DNA of 7,719 nucleotides, from assembly GCA_016198625.1 (NCBI GenBank), contig JACQIH010000066.1:1-7719 (forward strand), read 5' to 3'. The notes under the pieces are model-generated. The model was not told the origin of the DNA. It ran no database searches and saw only the letters and a program-made list of their open reading frames with translations. The stretch comes from Candidatus Aenigmatarchaeota archaeon (lineage in GTDB: Archaea > Aenigmatarchaeota > Aenigmatarchaeia > GW2011-AR5). The translations under genes were made by a program, and so were the position numbers. This document shows, in pieces, positions 1 through 4,909 of this stretch (positions are counted from its first letter, which is position 1; each line of letters starts with the position of its first letter).

Positions 1-11
1 GAAGTATAATA

Positions 12-105
12 ACGGCTTAAAAGCCGTAGTACAACAAAGACCAAAGGTCTTTGTGTACACATGGAACCTTCAGTTCCATGTTGTATTGACTGCATTTCAT
101 GCAAT
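12..105. repeat. Cluster of tandem hairpins (structured element)
   Basis: Four inverted repeats lie almost end to end. Hairpin 1 pairs 12-18 with 21-27. Hairpin 2 pairs ACAAAGACC (34-42) with GGTCTTTGT (46-54), and its stem continues as GTAC 29-32 with GTAC 55-58 around one bulged A. Hairpin 3 pairs ACATGGAAC (59-67) with GTTCCATGT (73-81), nine pairs with a 5-nt loop. Hairpin 4 pairs TGCAT (91-95) with ATGCA (99-103). In an alternative fold, TACAACA (30-36) pairs with TGTTGTA (79-85) and encloses shortened hairpins 2 and 3 as a three-way junction. The element lies upstream of the predicted start of the gamma-subunit transcript, so it is probably not its 5' leader. It could be the 3' end of an upstream transcript, a small RNA or a mobile-element end; I cannot assign a family. 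Confidence 0.6.
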
Positions 106-128
106 AAAATAGCTGGAAAATCATCACT

Positions 129-139
129 CTTTTAATAAC
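129..139 (+). promoter_or_regulatory. TATA-like box for the gamma-delta-alpha operon
   Basis: CTTTTAATAAC is centred near 134, about 27 nt before the ATG at 161. The bases just before that ATG contain no purine-rich ribosome binding site. This fits an archaeal TATA box with transcription starting at or next to the start codon (leaderless). The match is only moderate. Confidence 0.45.
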
Positions 140-160
140 TTAGTTACCAAAGTATGCACG

Positions 161-688
161 ATGGTCAGTTTCCTTCTTTACGGCAGGGGCGGGCAGGGAG
201 TAGAAACAGCGACAAGAATCCTTGGCAGCGCCCTGTTCGCCGGCGGCGCGCAGGTCCAGGACTTTGTGATATCCGGGATGGAGCTGCGCGGCTTCCCCGT
301 GGAGGGCTATGTGAAGGCCGAGAAGGAGCCGCTCCTCAGCAAGGACCTTCCCAAGGCGGATTTCCTGCTTGTCTTCGACATGACGCTGCCCCTGGACGGC
401 GTGCTGAGGCAGTGCAGCGAGAAAGCTGTGGTGGTGTTTAACTCCAAGGACCACGTCAAGCACCCGCTGCTGAAAAAGCTTTCGCTGAAGTCGTACTTCC
501 TGAACGCCAACGAGATATCCTATAATTATCTGAGGACTGTCATGCCAAATACCGCGATGCTCGGGGCCCTCGCGAAGCTGTACCCGAAGGTCACCATGAA
601 GAACCTGAAAGGCTTCATGCAGGTCCCTCTGCAGCAGGACAACTTCCGCGCGTTCGATGACGGCTACAGGAACGCGAAGAGGAATTAG
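161..688 (+). CDS. porG: 2-oxoacid:ferredoxin oxidoreductase, gamma subunit
   Basis: This 175-residue protein is the gamma (catalytic-domain III type) subunit of a pyruvate/2-oxoacid:ferredoxin oxidoreductase, a cytoplasmic enzyme that cleaves 2-oxoacids with CoA and passes electrons to ferredoxin. The N-terminal signature GRGGQG is at residues 8-13 after a short beta strand. It is followed by the family pattern in which a Phe/Arg-rich loop (MELRGFPVEGYVK, 40-52) replaces the usual RRGAPVEAFVR. The PNTAMLGALAK segment (129-139) is the usual conserved motif near the C-terminus. Length is normal for the family. The start follows a TATA-like box at leaderless distance; an overlapping ATG at 154 is in another frame. 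The delta-subunit gene begins 25 nt downstream. The gene order gamma-delta-alpha is that of Por-type operons. The true substrate (pyruvate or another 2-oxoacid) cannot be read from this subunit. Confidence 0.88.
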   Translation: MVSFLLYGRGGQGVETATRILGSALFAGGAQVQDFVISGMELRGFPVEGYVKAEKEPLLSKDLPKADFLLVFDMTLPLDGVLRQCSEKAVVVFNSKDHVKHPLLKKLSLKSYFLNANEISYNYLRTVMPNTAMLGALAKLYPKVTMKNLKGFMQVPLQQDNFRAFDDGYRNAKRN

Positions 689-713
689 TGAGAGCATGAA
701 AAGCGAGGGTGAA

Positions 714-971
714 ATGAAATATGACGAAAAGAAGCTGCCAGTCGGCGGCGAGCCCGACAAGCCCGACGTCTCCAAGTGGCGCGTCTTCACCCCGAAGATA
801 GACCTCAAGACCTGCACCAAGGACTACAGCTGCGTCGTGTTCTGCCCGCACAATGCCTTCGATGTCAGGAAGGACGGCTACCCGCAGATAAATTACGACA
901 GGTGCACCGGCTGCCTTGTGTGCCTGCGGGTCTGCCCCGTTTCGGCGATTTTCGAGGAGAAGAACATCTGA
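714..971 (+). CDS. porD: 2-oxoacid:ferredoxin oxidoreductase, delta subunit (2x[4Fe-4S] ferredoxin)
   Basis: This is a small ferredoxin-like subunit of about 85 residues that would carry electrons from the TPP site to external ferredoxin. The C-terminal cluster motif is canonical: C64, C67, C70 and C74 followed by Pro. The first motif is C34-x2-D37-x2-C40-x3-C44-P, so the second Cys is replaced by Asp, the arrangement known from Pyrococcus furiosus ferredoxin. The N-terminal W-R-V-F-x-P-K-I-D lead-in is typical of PorD. I chose ATG 714 because GAGGGTGA (705-712) gives a good ribosome binding site. In-frame ATGs at 696 and 657 are alternatives, and the latter would overlap the gamma gene. The alpha subunit starts 9 nt after the stop, so translation is probably coupled. 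Confidence 0.85.
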   Translation: MKYDEKKLPVGGEPDKPDVSKWRVFTPKIDLKTCTKDYSCVVFCPHNAFDVRKDGYPQINYDRCTGCLVCLRVCPVSAIFEEKNI

Positions 972-980
972 GGTAATTTC

Positions 981-2057
981 ATGGCAAACCAGCTTCTGAG
1001 TTATTACGAATCCGCGGCGCATGCCGCCGCCCTGTGCAGCGTAGCGTCAGTGCCGGTCCTGCCGGCGCCGCTGGCCGCGGAATGCCTGGACGCGCTGAAG
1101 AAAATCCATCCCTGCGATTACGCTGATGTTGAAAGCCAGAGCGGGCAGCTCGCTTACGCCATGGCGGCAACGATAGCAGAAAAACGCTCGTTCCTCGCGT
1201 CCTCGAACATGCATGCGCTGGACGAGGTGCAGAAGGCTTCCTTCATGAGGATGCCGCTTGTCGCCGCGAATTTCTCGCGCGCCGTCGGCACGTTCACGAC
1301 AAGGACCGACCTGACGGGCGTGTTCGCGCTGCGCGACGCGGGATGGCTCATGTTTTTAGCAGAAAGTCCGCAGGAAGCGCTGGACAGCGTCGTAATGGCT
1401 TACAGGATATGCGAGGACAGCAAGGTTCTGCTGCCGGCTGTTGTGAATATTGACGGGATAGCGAACATGCGCGAGGTCGTGAACGTCCCGAACAAAAAAA
1501 TCATCGATAATCTGCTGCCAAGCCTGCGTATGCCCAGGAAGCTTCGTGACAACGGCACCTTCGGCTCCCCTGTTTTCGAAGGATACCAGGAATTCCGTGA
1601 GCAGCAGCAGCTCGCGATGCTCAACGCGAAGAGAATGATAAGGGGCGTCGGGGAAAAGTGGTACGAGAAGTTCCGCCGCAGCTACGGTTCCGTTGAAAGA
1701 TTCCACTCGGACGACGCCGACTACGTTCTTGTCACGGCAGGCTTCTATTCCTCTGCGGCCAAGTCGTTCGTGCTCAAGGCAAGGCAGCAGGGCGAGAGAG
1801 TGGGCCTTCTGCGGATGCGCGTCGCGAGGCCGTGGCCGTCCGAGGATGTCGCGGACGCGCTGAAGAACGCGAAGAAAATAGCCGTGATAGACCGCGGAGT
1901 CTCGCTGGGCGCTTCGGGCTTTTTGCACAACGAGCTGAAGAGCGTGCATAATTTCTGCTCGTCGTTCGTCAGCTACAACGCGCTGGACGAGAAAAGCTTC
2001 GCCGACGTCCTTGCGAAGCTGAAGAAGCAGGAGAAGCCCGAGACGGTCTGGTTCTAG
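981..2057 (+). CDS. porA: 2-oxoacid:ferredoxin oxidoreductase, alpha subunit (divergent)
   Basis: This 358-residue protein aligns over its whole length with Por-type alpha subunits: an N-terminal pyrimidine-binding domain (about 5-165) and domain II (about 245-350, with GLLRMRVARPWP at 275-286 and VIDRGVSLGASG at 302-313). The segments FLASSNMHALDEV, LRDAGW and LLPAVVNIDG match family blocks. Several key positions differ. The YPITPST loop that contacts substrate is VPVLPAP (24-30), so the Thr is lost. The catalytic Glu that activates TPP (second Glu of the usual V-E-S-E-H-S, Glu64 in Desulfovibrio africanus) is Gln53 in V-E-S-Q-S. The substrate-binding Arg appears kept as R100. GAGGT (970-974) lies 6 nt before the ATG and supports the start. 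The gene ends 9 nt from the convergent DUF1653 gene. The fold assignment is secure; the reaction is not. Confidence 0.85.
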   Translation: MANQLLSYYESAAHAAALCSVASVPVLPAPLAAECLDALKKIHPCDYADVESQSGQLAYAMAATIAEKRSFLASSNMHALDEVQKASFMRMPLVAANFSRAVGTFTTRTDLTGVFALRDAGWLMFLAESPQEALDSVVMAYRICEDSKVLLPAVVNIDGIANMREVVNVPNKKIIDNLLPSLRMPRKLRDNGTFGSPVFEGYQEFREQQQLAMLNAKRMIRGVGEKWYEKFRRSYGSVERFHSDDADYVLVTAGFYSSAAKSFVLKARQQGERVGLLRMRVARPWPSEDVADALKNAKKIAVIDRGVSLGASGFLHNELKSVHNFCSSFVSYNALDEKSFADVLAKLKKQEKPETVWF

Positions 2058-2066
2058 TAAAGCGCA

Positions 2067-2276
2067 TTACCTGACAAATTCGAACCTTGGGAGCTCCTTT
2101 CCATTGGCGACAACTTTTTGGAAAAACATGTCTTTAGGTCTTACCCAAAGTTTTGACTTCTTCAAATCCCGGTAAAGAATAAGCTCTTCCATCGTCTCGG
2201 TGTGCCTTGCCGTGCCGATGACTTCGTAAATTCCGCCTTTGAAATGCTTATACGTTCCGGTCCTTACTTTTCTCAT
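2067..2276 (-). CDS. DUF1653 family protein
   Basis: This 69-residue protein matches the DUF1653 family across its length: an opening G-x-Y-K-H-F-K-G-G-x-Y-E-V, then ARHTETMEELILYRDL (residues 23-38), then LWVRPKDMFF (44-53), then a closing K-E-L-P-R-F-E-F. The family is a small beta-rich domain found in bacteria and archaea with no established biochemical role. Its ATG overlaps the stop of the upstream HTH gene as ATGA (2276-2273), so it is translationally coupled and is the last gene of a three-gene operon. The stop is TAA at 2069-2067, only 9 nt from the convergent alpha-subunit stop. The family call is strong; no function is claimed. Confidence 0.85.
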   Translation of the reverse strand: MRKVRTGTYKHFKGGIYEVIGTARHTETMEELILYRDLKKSKLWVRPKDMFFQKVVANGKELPRFEFVR

Positions 2277-2701
2277 TGCAAATCAGCTTCCTTCGCCTTG
2301 TCGGCAAAGCTCTTTATCGTCTCGAACATGTGCCTGATCCTGCTGCGGAGCAGGTCTTCCTGGCCTTCGAGGAAATACCATGTCCCGTAATCCCTGAGCT
2401 TCCGGCTTAAGATATATCGCTTTACCGGCTCGCCGCGCTTGCCGCTTATGAGGAACAGCTCGTTGTGCTTCTGAAATTGCTGCTTTATCTCCGCTGCGGG
2501 AGTGGGTCCTTTAGTGCGCAGGAACGCGAGGAAATCCGTGACGTTGCCTGCGCTCGGCTTTCTCAGCCCCTTGACCCAGTGGTAAGCGGCGGAATAAGAA
2601 ATCTTCAATTCAGATGATATTTCCCTGGCACCCTTTCCCTGCTTATGCAGTTCCATGACTTTCTGGTAATTCTTGTCGTAGAATTCCTTGCCGCGGCGCA
2701 T
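2273..2701 (-). CDS. Helix-turn-helix protein, probable DNA-binding regulator
   Basis: This 142-residue protein opens with a homeodomain-like helix-turn-helix (about residues 12-46), with the pattern VMELHKQGKGAREISSELK then SYSAAYHWVKGL. A second segment (about 53-115) resembles a winged helix: helical VTDFLAFLRTKG, then AAEIKQQFQKH, then strand-like KRYILSRKLRDYGTWYFLEG. The C-terminus (116-142) is helical and charged and could be a dimerisation arm. I do not recognise a named family. The start lies one base after the decarboxylase stop and the 3' end overlaps the DUF1653 gene by 4 nt, so all three are one transcript. Such placement suggests control of its own operon or the flanking oxidoreductase genes, but that is inference. 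Confidence 0.7.
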   Translation of the reverse strand: MRRGKEFYDKNYQKVMELHKQGKGAREISSELKISYSAAYHWVKGLRKPSAGNVTDFLAFLRTKGPTPAAEIKQQFQKHNELFLISGKRGEPVKRYILSRKLRDYGTWYFLEGQEDLLRSRIRHMFETIKSFADKAKEADLQ

Positions 2702-2702
2702 A

Positions 2703-3185
2703 TTATCCTATCGGCGTTACGCTATAAATAGCAGCCGCGACTGCGGCCGCAGGCTTCCCCTTGCACGATATTTCCTCGATTCTTGAGCCGAAGCGCAGCC
2801 CGCCGCTGACATCCTTTTCTTCGAGCAGCATGTCGTCCAGGCTTTTCTTGATTTCCGTCTCCACTTCATCGAACGAATGCCCTTTCTGCTCGACGAAATA
2901 GCCTTTCCCTCCCTCGTCCATGACCCAGCCTATCCCAGCCACTGCCTTCTCGCCCAGTTTCAGCGCGACGCTCTTCGCGAGGACCACGTTGCCCTGCGCG
3001 CCGAAATGCCTCGTGAAAGGCTTGCCAGCAGCTTCGATGATTTCTGTTCCCGACGGGACCACGGAAGAATAAAGGACGAGATTCAGGTTGTGGATGCCGG
3101 CGCTTCTCAGGGCGCGGTGGAAAGCTGACAGCGCAGTCGCGCCTTCTCCAGTGCCCGAAGTTATGAAGATTTTCGTGGCAGTCAC
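2703..3185 (-). CDS. pdaD: Pyruvoyl-dependent arginine decarboxylase
   Basis: This 160-residue proenzyme matches pyruvoyl-dependent arginine decarboxylase, which turns arginine into agmatine, the first step of archaeal polyamine synthesis. The self-cleavage site is Ser40-Ser41 in LVLYSSVVPSG; cleavage would give a 40-residue beta chain and an alpha chain capped by a pyruvoyl group from Ser41. The N-terminal strand ITSGTGEGATALSAF matches the family. E99 in YFVEQKG aligns with the proton-donor Glu109 of the Methanocaldococcus jannaschii enzyme. Asp35 of that enzyme, thought to contact the substrate guanidinium, aligns with His23 here (AFHRAL for AFDGAL). The start is GTG with no clear ribosome binding site; the N-terminus is shorter than usual. 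Upstream, the same frame is open to an ATG at 3272 apart from one TGA at 3209-3207. It is the first gene of a three-gene operon. Confidence 0.82.
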   Translation of the reverse strand: MTATKIFITSGTGEGATALSAFHRALRSAGIHNLNLVLYSSVVPSGTEIIEAAGKPFTRHFGAQGNVVLAKSVALKLGEKAVAGIGWVMDEGGKGYFVEQKGHSFDEVETEIKKSLDDMLLEEKDVSGGLRFGSRIEEISCKGKPAAAVAAAIYSVTPIG

Positions 3186-3206
3186 CGACGAATGAAAAAT
3201 AGCGGC

Positions 3207-3272
3207 TCAGGAGCTACCCTTGGTGGTCATTGCTTTCGCTCCCTCTGGGACAGTCTCTTCATAGCCGTGCAT
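3207..3272 (-). CDS. Possible 21-codon leader ORF before the arginine decarboxylase
   Basis: An ATG at 3272 opens a 21-residue frame that ends with TGA at 3209-3207, 21 nt before the GTG of the decarboxylase and in the same frame. The peptide begins MHGYEETVPEGAK. A TTATATAA box at 3290-3297 sits just upstream, so a transcript from it could begin close to this ATG. It could be a regulatory leader peptide, an N-terminal extension cut by a stop codon, or chance. No homologue is recognised. Confidence 0.25.
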   Translation of the reverse strand: MHGYEETVPEGAKAMTTKGSS

Positions 3273-3288
3273 TATTACGCGCGCAAGG

Positions 3289-3298
3289 CTTATATAAC
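3289..3298. promoter_or_regulatory. Palindromic TATA box in the divergent promoter region
   Basis: CTTATATAAC contains the perfect palindrome TTATATAA (3290-3297), so it could serve either strand. On the minus strand it would start transcription near 3267-3272, giving a leader of about 80 nt before the decarboxylase GTG. The beta-subunit gene on the plus strand has its own closer TATA box, which makes a minus-strand role more likely. Confidence 0.45.
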
Positions 3299-3317
3299 AT
3301 GCGCCCGCGGCGCGGCT

Positions 3318-3328
3318 CTTTATAAATT
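3318..3328 (+). promoter_or_regulatory. TATA box of the beta-subunit gene
   Basis: CTTTATAAATT is centred about 25 nt before the ATG at 3349. This is the spacing expected when transcription starts at the start codon, so a leaderless mRNA is predicted. It shows that the beta subunit is transcribed separately from the other three subunits. Confidence 0.6.
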
Positions 3329-3348
3329 TTCGCCTGCAGATATGAGGC

Positions 3349-4167
3349 ATGGCCGAGGATGAGAAAAGCCCTGCGCAGCAGGTTGTGCCGCTTCTCGCGA
3401 AAGACGTCTTCGGCGTCGGGAGTTCATGCCCCGGCTGCGGGGAGCAGCTCGGCCTCAAGCTTGCCCTGCAGGTTCTCGGGCGCTGCGTTCTTGTCAATAG
3501 CGACGGCTCGATGTCGCTTCTCGCGAAGTATCCCAAGACTTCCTTCAACGTTCCTTATGTCAACTGCGGCCTCAACGCCGCCGCAGCCGCGTCCGCGCTG
3601 GCACGCTCGATGCAGGGCAGCAAGACTGTGGAAAGGATTGTCGCCTACGCCGGCGATACCGCGACTTTCATGCATCTGGCGGACGTCATAGCAGCCGCCG
3701 GCCGCAACGACAATGTCATTTACATATGCTACAACAACAGGGGCTCCGCATCCCTAGGGCATTCGCACAAGAACGAAAGGAGCCTCGCAAAAAGCGTGGC
3801 GCTGAACTGCGCCTACGCCGCCACTGCGAGCATCGCTCATCCCGACGATTACGCCGCCAAGCTCGGCAAGGCAGCGGCGCTGAGCGGCTTCAGGTTTATC
3901 GAGGTGCTGACGCCGTGCCCGGCGTCGTGGTCGTTCGACCCTTCCATGACCGTGGAAGTCGCGCGCCTTGCCGTGGAGACGGGCGTCTGGCCGCTGTACG
4001 AAGTCGAGAACAAGAAACTGACCCTGACAAGGAGGCCGCGCCTCGAGCCCGTCGAGCGATACCTCTCGCTGCAGAAAAAGCTTTCCTTCAGCGCCGAGGA
4101 AATTGCCGCTCTGCAGGAATCGGTTCGCAGGAATTACAGGATGCTTTCAGAAGGAAGGCTTTCATGA
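3349..4167 (+). CDS. porB: 2-oxoacid:ferredoxin oxidoreductase, beta subunit (divergent)
   Basis: This 272-residue protein is the TPP- and cluster-binding beta subunit. SSCPGCGEQLGLKLAL (residues 25-40) provides cluster cysteines C27 and C30, and C190 in LTPCPASW is the distal one. The remaining cluster ligand, the Cys of the usual VNATGCLEV, is Ser54 in VNSDGSMSL, so only three of four cysteines are present; C46 and C73 are close in sequence but not at the family position. The TPP/Mg motif is G102-D103-T104 rather than GDG, and the partner segment ICYDNEAYMNTG is ICYNNRGSASLG (126-137). The rest of the family pattern, including NVPYVNCGLNAAAAASALA, is kept. The gene has its own TATA box. The alpha subunit ends 1.3 kb upstream, with an inverted operon between. 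A different substrate, or a structural or electron-transfer role, is possible. Confidence 0.85.
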   Translation: MAEDEKSPAQQVVPLLAKDVFGVGSSCPGCGEQLGLKLALQVLGRCVLVNSDGSMSLLAKYPKTSFNVPYVNCGLNAAAAASALARSMQGSKTVERIVAYAGDTATFMHLADVIAAAGRNDNVIYICYNNRGSASLGHSHKNERSLAKSVALNCAYAATASIAHPDDYAAKLGKAAALSGFRFIEVLTPCPASWSFDPSMTVEVARLAVETGVWPLYEVENKKLTLTRRPRLEPVERYLSLQKKLSFSAEEIAALQESVRRNYRMLSEGRLS

Positions 4168-4196
4168 AATTAAAAAATTTAATTCATCTCAATTAA

Positions 4197-4213
4197 ACCA
4201 AAACAAAAAATCT
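4197..4213 (-). terminator. T-rich terminator tract for the minus-strand minigene
   Basis: Read on the minus strand, the DNA just past the minigene stop is GATTTTTTGTTTTGG, a U-rich tract of the kind that ends archaeal transcripts. The call depends on the minigene being transcribed. Confidence 0.35.
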
Positions 4214-4220
4214 TGTCAAA

Positions 4221-4247
4221 TTACTTTCTTCTTTTTTTCTTTGCCAT
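4221..4247 (-). CDS. Candidate 8-residue basic minigene
   Basis: An ATG at 4247 opens an 8-codon frame, MAKKKRRK, ending with TAA at 4223-4221. The signals around it are unusually complete for so short a frame. CAGGTGAGTT (4260-4251) holds a near-perfect archaeal ribosome binding site, AGGTGA, ending 6 nt before the ATG. A TATA-like box (ATTTAAATAA, about 4303-4290) lies about 25 nt before the implied transcript start near 4270. A T-rich tract follows the stop. The product would be a strongly basic peptide that might bind RNA. The main alternative is that the purine run is just the complement of a pyrimidine terminator for the beta-subunit gene. I recognise no homologue; the transcript could also be a small RNA. 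Confidence 0.35.
   Translation of the reverse strand: MAKKKRRK
4225..4242 (+). terminator. Pyrimidine-rich terminator downstream of the beta subunit
   Basis: A continuous C/T run with seven consecutive T lies about 60 nt past the beta-subunit stop codon. Archaeal RNA polymerase terminates at such T-rich tracts. An imperfect AT-only inverted repeat (ATTAAAAAATTTAAT) lies earlier at about 4169-4183. Confidence 0.4.
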
Positions 4248-4289
4248 GTGAACTCACCTGAATTATTTGATATTAGTTTATTTGTTGAG

Positions 4290-4303
4290 CTTATTTAAAT
4301 AAT
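4290..4303 (-). promoter_or_regulatory. TATA-like box upstream of the minus-strand minigene
   Basis: Read on the minus strand the sequence is ATTATTTAAATAAG, centred near 4296. A start about 26 nt downstream would fall near 4270, leaving a leader of about 23 nt that includes the AGGTGA ribosome binding site. The surrounding DNA is AT-rich, so a chance match is possible. Confidence 0.35.
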
Positions 4304-4321
4304 TTGTGCAATTTTCGCTGC

Positions 4322-4374
4322 AAAACGCGGAAAAAAGTTTTGACTTTCGCGAAAACGCGTGATTAGCGCGATTA
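4322..4374. repeat. Short repeats and palindrome upstream of the pilin-like gene
   Basis: AAAACGCG occurs at 4322-4329 and again at 4352-4359, 30 bp apart (about three helical turns). Between them lies the perfect palindrome TTTCGCGAAA (4345-4354), and GATTA-GCGC-GATTA follows at 4361-4374. The cluster ends about 55 bp before the pilin TATA box, a plausible place for an activator or repressor site. Apart from this cluster, the minigene signals and the terminator tracts, I see no gene in 4168-4459. Confidence 0.35.
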
Positions 4375-4430
4375 AAATGTGCAAGCATAACTGCTGAAGG
4401 ACGCGATTCCGAGATTGTCGGCTAAAAAAG

Positions 4431-4440
4431 TATTTATATG
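4431..4440 (+). promoter_or_regulatory. TATA box of the pilin-like gene
   Basis: TATTTATATG is centred about 24 nt before the ATG at 4460. The intervening bases have no ribosome binding site at useful distance, so the mRNA is predicted to be leaderless. Confidence 0.55.
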
Positions 4441-4459
4441 GGGGAAATAAATTAGAACT

Positions 4460-4870
4460 ATGCGAAAGGGTATCACTCCCATAATAGCGATTATACTGCT
4501 CCTTCTGATAACGATATCCATGGTAGGATTCGCGTTCGTCTGGTTCTCGCGCGTGGCCTCGATATCGGCGGAGCGGGCGGAAAACCAGACCGTCGAGCAG
4601 TTCGCGGCGCAGGAAAAGAAGATCAGGATCGACAACGCAAAGGCGACGTCGGTCACTCTCAGGAACATCGGCTCGCGCGCCGTGAGGATAAGCGAGCTTG
4701 CGGCGTTCGTCGACGACGTCTCGACGACGCTGAGCGGCGCCGGATGCACTGCCGCGGACGCGATATCGCCGGGCGCGACTCTTTCGTGCACCCTGGGGAG
4801 CTCGTGCGACAATCCCGAGAAGCTGAAAATCACTGCGCCCGGGAACCAGGACGTCGTGATCTGCAAGTAA
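4460..4870 (+). CDS. Archaeal type IV pilin-like protein
   Basis: This 136-residue protein begins MRKGITPIIAIILLLL, the hallmark of archaeal type IV pilins: a short basic leader ending in Gly4, a class III prepilin-peptidase cleavage site before Ile5, then one hydrophobic helix (about 5-30) that anchors the protein and packs into the filament core. The rest (31-136) is exported and contains a charged helical stretch (about 35-60, SAERAENQTVEQFAAQEKK), then a beta-rich domain with repeated Thr/Ser-Val patterns. Four cysteines at the C-terminal end (C-x-A region, SCTLGSSCDN, and VICK) could form disulfides. The TATA box at leaderless distance supports the start. It is a single-gene unit; no prepilin peptidase or assembly ATPase is nearby. 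It may be an adhesive pilin or a minor pseudopilin. Confidence 0.75.
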   Translation: MRKGITPIIAIILLLLITISMVGFAFVWFSRVASISAERAENQTVEQFAAQEKKIRIDNAKATSVTLRNIGSRAVRISELAAFVDDVSTTLSGAGCTAADAISPGATLSCTLGSSCDNPEKLKITAPGNQDVVICK

Positions 4871-4909
4871 GGCACTCTTACTTCTGGCGCTGTAACGACT
4901 TCGCGTATC

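Noticed and set aside
12..105. CRISPR array or tRNA gene at the left edge
   Set aside because: The hairpins differ in sequence, with no repeat-spacer periodicity, and no T-loop or acceptor stem pattern of a tRNA can be built.
140..820. 226-codon open frame on the minus strand across the gamma and delta genes
   Set aside because: It is antisense to two well-supported genes, shows low-complexity composition and no recognisable motif; GC-rich coding DNA often leaves such frames open.
1356..1949. 197-codon minus-strand frame within the alpha-subunit gene
   Set aside because: It is a shadow of the alpha-subunit gene, which has clear family motifs and a ribosome binding site.
3726..4196. 156-codon plus-strand frame overlapping the beta subunit
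   Set aside because: It is the shifted frame of the beta gene and is rich in Arg runs typical of off-frame GC-rich coding DNA.
4164..4196. Ten-codon frame MKLKNLIHLN overlapping the beta-subunit stop as ATGA
   Set aside because: It lies in an AT-rich tail, has no separate ribosome binding site, and is short enough to be chance.
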